DNA from: Levilactobacillus tujiorum
Lineage (GTDB): Bacteria > Bacillota > Bacilli > Lactobacillales > Lactobacillaceae
Reading direction: 5' to 3'
DNA: 64,000 nucleotides
Assembly (NCBI RefSeq): GCF_012641185.1
Contig: NZ_JAAXLK010000013.1
Span: 1-64,000 of the forward strand
The notes below the pieces were generated by a model, which was not told where the DNA came from, made no database searches, and was given only the letters and a program-made list of their open reading frames with translations. This document shows, piece by piece, positions 60,033 to 64,000 of this stretch; position 1 is the first letter of the stretch; each line of letters opens with the position of its first letter. The position numbers and the translations under genes were made by a program.

Positions 60033-60118
60033 CTTACATAGCGACGACAGCGGTAGCGACTGCTGTCAGTGTAAGCGGGTTTCCCATCACGATCAGCGTG
60101 AGGGGAGACCCGCTTTTT
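60033..60118 (+). promoter_or_regulatory. Attenuator hairpins after the Cys-rich leader peptide
   Basis: A first structure pairs CTTACA (60033-60038) with TGTAAG (60070-60075) around an inner GACAGC/GCTGTC stem. A second pairs AGCGGGTTTCCC (60074-60085) with GGGGAGACCCGCT (60102-60114) and ends in a T-run, an intrinsic terminator. The two structures share bases 60074-60075, so they may compete, the first acting with a stalled or moving ribosome. Confidence 0.6.
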
Positions 60119-60185
60119 CTGTACTTAACGACGAATTTGGGGATTGCACACCACTAAATTTGAGGAAAAGGGAGCTAAAGATTTT

Positions 60186-61826
60186 ATGAAAAAATGGACC
60201 AGTATCGGCTTAGTTGCGGCAGTCATTGCGATGGGATTGGGTTTAGCTGCCTGCGGTCAATCTTCCTCGACGACTAAGCCTTCTCAAGTGTTAAAATTAC
60301 CGGCACCAGCACAATTGGATACGATTGATTTGGCGAAGGCTACCGGGTACGGTCAAACGGGAAATGTATTCGAGAGTTTCTATCGACTCGGCAAGAATGG
60401 CCAAGTAGCGCCAGGTTTGGCCGATTCTGCCAAAATGTCGAAGGATAAGAAGACGTGGACCTTTCACATCCGAGACAATGCTAGATGGAGTAATGGCGAT
60501 CGAATTACCGCCCAGGACTTCGTTTATTCTTGGCGGCGGACGCTAACTCCCGCCACCAAAGCGTCCTACACGACCATGTTCTCCGGAATTAAGAACGGTG
60601 ACAAGATTATTGCGGGTAAGGCTAGTCCGGATACCATTGGGATTCACGCCAAAAACCGGCAAACGGTGGTGATTCAACTAGAGAAGCCGATGGCCTACTT
60701 TAAAATTTTAATGGCCTATCCACTGTTTGCCCCGCAAAACGAAAAGGTCGTCAAGCAATACGGTAAGAAATACGCGACCAAGTCGGAATACATGGTGTAC
60801 AGCGGGCCGTTTAAGATAACAAATTGGAGTGGGACTGGCAATACCTGGTCCTTCGTTAAGAACCCGCATTACTGGGACAAAAAGGTTGTGAAGCTACAAA
60901 AGATTAATTATCAAGTCGTGACCAATCCGCAAACGGGCTTAAGCTTGTACCAGAATCACAAGTTAGATTTTGCGCAATTGTCCACGGAACAGGTCAAAAA
61001 TTATAAGAATAACCGTGAGTTTAAGGAATATCCGTACTCGATTGTGATTCATCTGAAGTACAACTTTAAGGATGAGAATCAAGAGAAGCGGCGGATCATG
61101 AGCAATCGCAATATTCGCCAAGCCATCGCATTGTCGATTAATCGGCGTCAATTGACGAAGAAAGTCTTGGGGGATGGCTCGGTTACGCCAACTGGCTTTG
61201 TGGCTAGCGGCTTGGCCCGTGATCCTAAGTCCGGTGAAGACTTTGCCAAGCAACAGGTTGTTAAGAATACGACGACCTACAACCCAACGTTAGCCAAGCA
61301 AAAGTGGGCAGCGGGGTTGAAGCAACTCGGCCTTAAAAAAGTTAGCTTAAACATTATGGCGGGTAATGATGACGTTGCAGCCAGCACGGTCACTCAATAT
61401 TTGAAGAGTGCGTTAGAGCAGAATCTGAGCGGCTTTAATTTGAAGATTGAAAACGTCCCGGCTTCGGTAGCCCAGTCCCGGTCAACCAGTGGTGACTTCG
61501 ACCTCTACCTGTCGCATTGGGGAGCGGACTTCAATGATCCGATCTCCTTCCTCCAGATTCCGGTAAGCACCAATGCGTTGAACTATGGCAAATGGTCTAA
61601 TCGGCAGTATGACGCGCTGATCAATCGGGCCCAGGGGGCAGATGCCGGCAATGATGAAGCCCGCTGGCAAGATATGGTACAGGCGGCTAAGCTGATCAAT
61701 AAAGAGCAGAGCTTCACGCCCCTTTACCAAGCCAACTATGCCTACCTGCAACGTTCAGATGTTAAGGGCGTCATCCATAACACCGCTGGTACGCAGTGGA
61801 GTTACAAGTACGCCTACCTGAAGTAG
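60186..61826 (+). CDS. oppA: Oligopeptide ABC transporter substrate-binding lipoprotein (OppA family)
   Basis: A 546-residue extracellular lipoprotein with lipobox LAACGQ (C23) and the SBP_bac_5 fold (WTFHIRDNARWSNGDRITAQD near 95-115). ATG 60186 is preferred over upstream in-frame codons because the signal sequence starts there, behind AAAGGGAG. It is an orphan: no permease or ATPase genes adjoin, so it would feed an Opp system elsewhere. The Cys-rich attenuator upstream suggests peptides that supply cysteine or sulfur. Confidence 0.85.
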   Translation: MKKWTSIGLVAAVIAMGLGLAACGQSSSTTKPSQVLKLPAPAQLDTIDLAKATGYGQTGNVFESFYRLGKNGQVAPGLADSAKMSKDKKTWTFHIRDNARWSNGDRITAQDFVYSWRRTLTPATKASYTTMFSGIKNGDKIIAGKASPDTIGIHAKNRQTVVIQLEKPMAYFKILMAYPLFAPQNEKVVKQYGKKYATKSEYMVYSGPFKITNWSGTGNTWSFVKNPHYWDKKVVKLQKINYQVVTNPQTGLSLYQNHKLDFAQLSTEQVKNYKNNREFKEYPYSIVIHLKYNFKDENQEKRRIMSNRNIRQAIALSINRRQLTKKVLGDGSVTPTGFVASGLARDPKSGEDFAKQQVVKNTTTYNPTLAKQKWAAGLKQLGLKKVSLNIMAGNDDVAASTVTQYLKSALEQNLSGFNLKIENVPASVAQSRSTSGDFDLYLSHWGADFNDPISFLQIPVSTNALNYGKWSNRQYDALINRAQGADAGNDEARWQDMVQAAKLINKEQSFTPLYQANYAYLQRSDVKGVIHNTAGTQWSYKYAYLK

Positions 61827-61893
61827 CGGCCACCATTGGTTTAGATCTTGCCACCAATGTTTGGTATCATGGGACCGGAACGGAGGGGAAAGC

Positions 61894-62442
61894 ATGACGA
61901 TTGGACCAAATGACGGCCAGTGTTGGCAGACCGATGGGGTTAAAGAATATCACGACTATTTCGGGACGCCCACGCACGATGACCACGTGTTGTTTGAACT
62001 ACTCACAGTAGGGGTTTTCCAGGTGGGCCTGAGCTGGCAGGCAGCGGCTAGCAAGCTTCCCGTGTACCGGCGAGTCTTCACGGGGATGGCAATTCCACAA
62101 GTTGCGGCGTTGATTGATGAGGTGGCGATTCCTGAGATCGCGGCTGATCCAGAAATGATTGGTAATCAGCGTAAGATTCGGGCGGTGATCAAGAATGCCC
62201 GGGCAATCCTCAAGGTCCAACAAGAGTTTGGCAGCTTTAGTGCCTACCTGTGGGCGTTGGTAGATGGGACCCCGTTCTTATTGCCTGCCGTTACGCGATC
62301 GGAATTGACGAACCAGTCCAGTCTGGGGAGTGCTGTCGCCAAGGATTTAAAGCGGCGCGGATTTAGTTTTGTCGGTCCGGTCGTCACCCACATGTTTTTG
62401 TTGGCCGCGGGGATTCTACGTGAACAGATTTTAGACGATTAA
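61894..62442 (+). CDS. Divergent DNA-3-methyladenine glycosylase I paralogue
   Basis: A 182-residue protein alignable along its length with the Tag at 50938-51507 (shared GLSWQAA, NQRKIRAVIKNARAIL, YLWALVDG and KRRGFSFVGP segments). It lacks the C-terminal zinc His/Cys pair, and the position of the catalytic glutamate reads TVGVFQVGLSW, with Gly instead of Glu. It may have another base specificity or be inactive in glycosidic cleavage. ATG 61894 follows GGAGGGG. Confidence 0.75.
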   Translation: MTIGPNDGQCWQTDGVKEYHDYFGTPTHDDHVLFELLTVGVFQVGLSWQAAASKLPVYRRVFTGMAIPQVAALIDEVAIPEIAADPEMIGNQRKIRAVIKNARAILKVQQEFGSFSAYLWALVDGTPFLLPAVTRSELTNQSSLGSAVAKDLKRRGFSFVGPVVTHMFLLAAGILREQILDD

Positions 62443-62554
62443 GTGAAATTTGCGTGAGAAATTTTGTTGTGGTGAAACCGATTTGAATTCAGTGGTGGCG
62501 GCCAAAAGCTGGTATGACGGCGTTCGTTATAAAAATATTTATTGAAGGTTTTCC

Positions 62555-62583
62555 TTGACACCGGATTAAAGTTGCATTAGACT
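62555..62583 (+). promoter_or_regulatory. Promoter of the T-box-metQ unit
   Basis: TTGACA (62555-62560) is 17 bp from TAGACT (62578-62583). Bases 62443-62554 show nothing else. Confidence 0.75.
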
Positions 62584-62589
62584 TGCAAT

Positions 62590-62885
62590 TAAATTAAGCG
62601 ATTGAAAACAATGTGATCAGGAGAGTAACCACCGTCAATGGTTTCAAGAGAGCCCGCGTTTTGCTGAGAGCGGGTAACCCACGGCGGGGTGAAGATGGCC
62701 TGAAATGAATTGGTACCGCTAAGTTCTAGTGATGAGGCGGTGATGCTTGGCACTCATTATCGTGCACGCACTTTAAGGCGTAAGCTGGCGAGTGTTAATG
62801 AGGGGTCAGTCTGCATCTGACTTGAATTAGAATGGTACCACGACAGAGTTCGTTTCTATTAATTTAGAAACGGACTCTTTTCTTT
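62590..62885 (+). promoter_or_regulatory. T-box riboswitch (methionine) upstream of metQ
   Basis: The leader shows the T-box order: a complex Stem I (about 62640-62705), the antiterminator core TGGTACCA (62833-62840) within AGAATGGTACCACG, and a terminator stem (62845-62858 with 62864-62878) followed by a U-run. In the 3' side of Stem I the sequence GAAATGAA presents ATG (62705-62707) as the specifier, which fits tRNA-Met and the methionine-binding gene downstream. Uncharged tRNA-Met would permit readthrough. Confidence 0.8.
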
Positions 62886-62953
62886 TGGTCACCGTTTTCG
62901 CTCGCAACAATTAAGCAATTATATTATGAATTGAGATAAAGGGGATTTTGGAT

Positions 62954-63766
62954 ATGAAGAAATCATTTAAACGTTTCAGTTGGCTCTTAGTGTTATTGAT
63001 CCCGTTACTAATCGTGGCTGGTTGCGGCAAGTCCAGCAGCTCCAGCGATAAGACAGTTAAGGTTGGGATCATGGGTTCCGACGAAAAAATCTGGAAACCG
63101 ATTCAAAAGAAGCTGAAAAAGGAAGGGGTCAACATCAAGTTGGTGACCTTTACCGATTACAACCAGCCTAACGCTGCGTTGACTAATCACGAAATTGACA
63201 TTAACTCGTTCCAACACACCTACTTCATGGATCAATGGAATAAGGCTCACAAGAGTAACATTGTCTCCATTGGTAAGACGGTGCGCGCACCACTACGGTT
63301 ATACTCCAAGAAGGTGAAGAGCGTAGCGGATATCAAGAAGGGTGATCAAATCACGATCCCTAATGATTCCACCAACGAAGGCCGGGCTTTACATTTACTC
63401 CAGTCGGCTGGGTTGATTAAGGTGGATTCCAAGGTTGAATTGCCAACGCCTAAGAACATTACACAAAACAAGTTGAACCTGAAGATTACGGCCGTTGATG
63501 CTGCCCAGACGCCACGTTCATTGACGGATGCCACGGGAGCCGTGATCAACAACGAATTTGCTGCTGAAGCTAAGTTGCCGAACAGCGAAACCATCTACAA
63601 GGAAAAGCTAAACAAGGCTTCCATCCCTTACGTCAACATTATTGCTGCCAACAAGTCTGATAAGAATAACAAGACTTACAAGAAGATTGTGAAGGCTTAC
63701 CAATCTGAAGCAACGAAGAAGTTAATCAAGAAGTACTTCCACGGGTTATCTGTTCCTGCTTGGTAA
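62954..63766 (+). CDS. metQ: Methionine ABC transporter substrate-binding lipoprotein
   Basis: A 270-residue NLPA-family lipoprotein with lipobox VAGCGK (C24) and the fold motifs INSFQHTYFMDQW (about 80-92) and IPNDSTNEGRAL (about 131-142). It binds methionine (possibly also its sulfoxide or peptides) for a MetNI permease. ATG 62954 lies 9 bases after AAAGGGG; TTG 62948 is too close. The Met T-box and the start of a further gene at the window edge suggest a metQ-metN-metI order. Confidence 0.9.
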   Translation: MKKSFKRFSWLLVLLIPLLIVAGCGKSSSSSDKTVKVGIMGSDEKIWKPIQKKLKKEGVNIKLVTFTDYNQPNAALTNHEIDINSFQHTYFMDQWNKAHKSNIVSIGKTVRAPLRLYSKKVKSVADIKKGDQITIPNDSTNEGRALHLLQSAGLIKVDSKVELPTPKNITQNKLNLKITAVDAAQTPRSLTDATGAVINNEFAAEAKLPNSETIYKEKLNKASIPYVNIIAANKSDKNNKTYKKIVKAYQSEATKKLIKKYFHGLSVPAW

Positions 63767-63992
63767 ACAGCAGGCTAGTGGTTAAGTTTTAAAAACGCGT
63801 TGTCACTTAACTAGCTGCCCTGAATTGAAGACTTCCAGGCACTGCGCTGTGTTGATGATGTTATTCTCACAGTACGGTGCCTGATCGTTGTTAGGGGAGT
63901 AAGTCCAAATTTAGCTTGCAACGGACAACGAAGGTATTAAGATAAGTAGAGAGAAAAATTGCCAGCATAAGGCGAGTAAGGAGAACGAAGAT
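63767..63992 (+). other. Spacer after metQ with two hairpins
   Basis: Two stem-loops follow metQ: one pairs GCAGGCTAGTGGTTAAGT (from 63770) with ACTTAACTAGCTGC (63805-63818), the other CAGGCAC (63836-63842) with GTGCCTG (63877-63883) and inner CTGTG/CACAG. Neither has a U-run, so they may be processing sites or 3' stabilisers that set the lipoprotein in excess over the permease. Confidence 0.45.
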
Positions 63993-64000
63993 TTGACTAA
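63993..64000 (+). CDS. Possible start of the next gene, cut by the window edge
   Basis: TTG 63993 follows AAGGAG by 9 bases and is in the same direction as metQ. Only two codons are visible, so identity cannot be read; by gene order it would be expected to encode a MetN-type ATPase. Confidence 0.35.

Overview
ORGANISM. The window reads as chromosome of a Lactobacillaceae species, most likely a Levilactobacillus close to but distinct from L. brevis. Reasons: GC near 50%, strong AGGAGG ribosome sites with many GTG/TTG starts, an NADP-dependent (R)-alcohol dehydrogenase of the L. brevis/L. kefiri type at 19.7 kb, a gallate-decarboxylase set of the L. plantarum type, and many small secreted proteins with Lys/Thr-rich C-terminal cell-wall modules. 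No rRNA, tRNA, phage or CRISPR array was seen; the only certain IS trace is the 3' end of an IS30 transposase at the left edge.

LAYOUT. 0.1-7.5 kb: glyoxalase-fold protein, MarR regulator plus ABC multidrug exporter, a secreted PAP2 phosphatase carrying autotransporter-type repeats, aquaporin, YdhG-like protein, CcpA-controlled esterase. 7.6-26.1 kb: allantoin island. pucI-allB form one operon and allC-allE-allD-fdrA-allG-allH-arcC a second; then an alcohol dehydrogenase, a D-2-hydroxyacid dehydrogenase, two fluoride channels, an MFS carrier and a PucR regulator. 26.2-30.8 kb: oxidoreductase, small membrane and DNA-binding proteins, acetyltransferase, deformylase-like protein, DUF1697 and a LysR regulator. 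30.9-33.4 kb: lpdC-lpdB-lpdD gallate decarboxylation genes, divergent from the LysR gene. 33.5-40.2 kb: two secreted proteins (one a predicted ADP-ribosyltransferase), a frameshifted small gene, a hydrolase, tandem MFS exporters, an aldo/keto reductase. 40.3-42.9 kb: nucleobase permease plus PfkB kinase behind a long structured leader. 43.2-50.7 kb: LPXTG adhesin, TetR, a MerR-cupin-carboxymuconolactone decarboxylase operon and three secreted enzymes (GH8, GH25, matrixin-like). 50.9-64 kb: Tag, SbcDC, choloylglycine-hydrolase family, ElaA-type acetyltransferase, GH3 glucosidase, a peptide-binding lipoprotein behind a Cys-rich leader peptide/attenuator, a divergent Tag paralogue, and a methionine T-box with metQ.

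HOW IT WORKS TOGETHER. Allantoin would enter via PucI and be opened by AllB to allantoate. AllC and AllE convert it to ureidoglycolate, and AllD oxidises that to oxalurate. FdrA-AllG-AllH would split oxalurate with phosphate into oxamate and carbamoyl phosphate, from which ArcC makes ATP. The island has a shared control logic visible in the DNA: CcpA (cre) sites sit directly on the -10 boxes of pucI, allC, the hydroxyacid dehydrogenase and next to the MFS and pucR genes. The pucI and allC promoters also share a palindromic TTGGTCA-n3-TGACCAA-like element at identical spacing, where the -35 should be. A small antisense-like RNA downstream of the fluoride genes is complementary to the allD ribosome-site region. 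Other signals worth following are the Cys-rich leader peptide attenuator at 59.9 kb, the secreted ADP-ribosyltransferase, and an apparent AUA start of lpdD.
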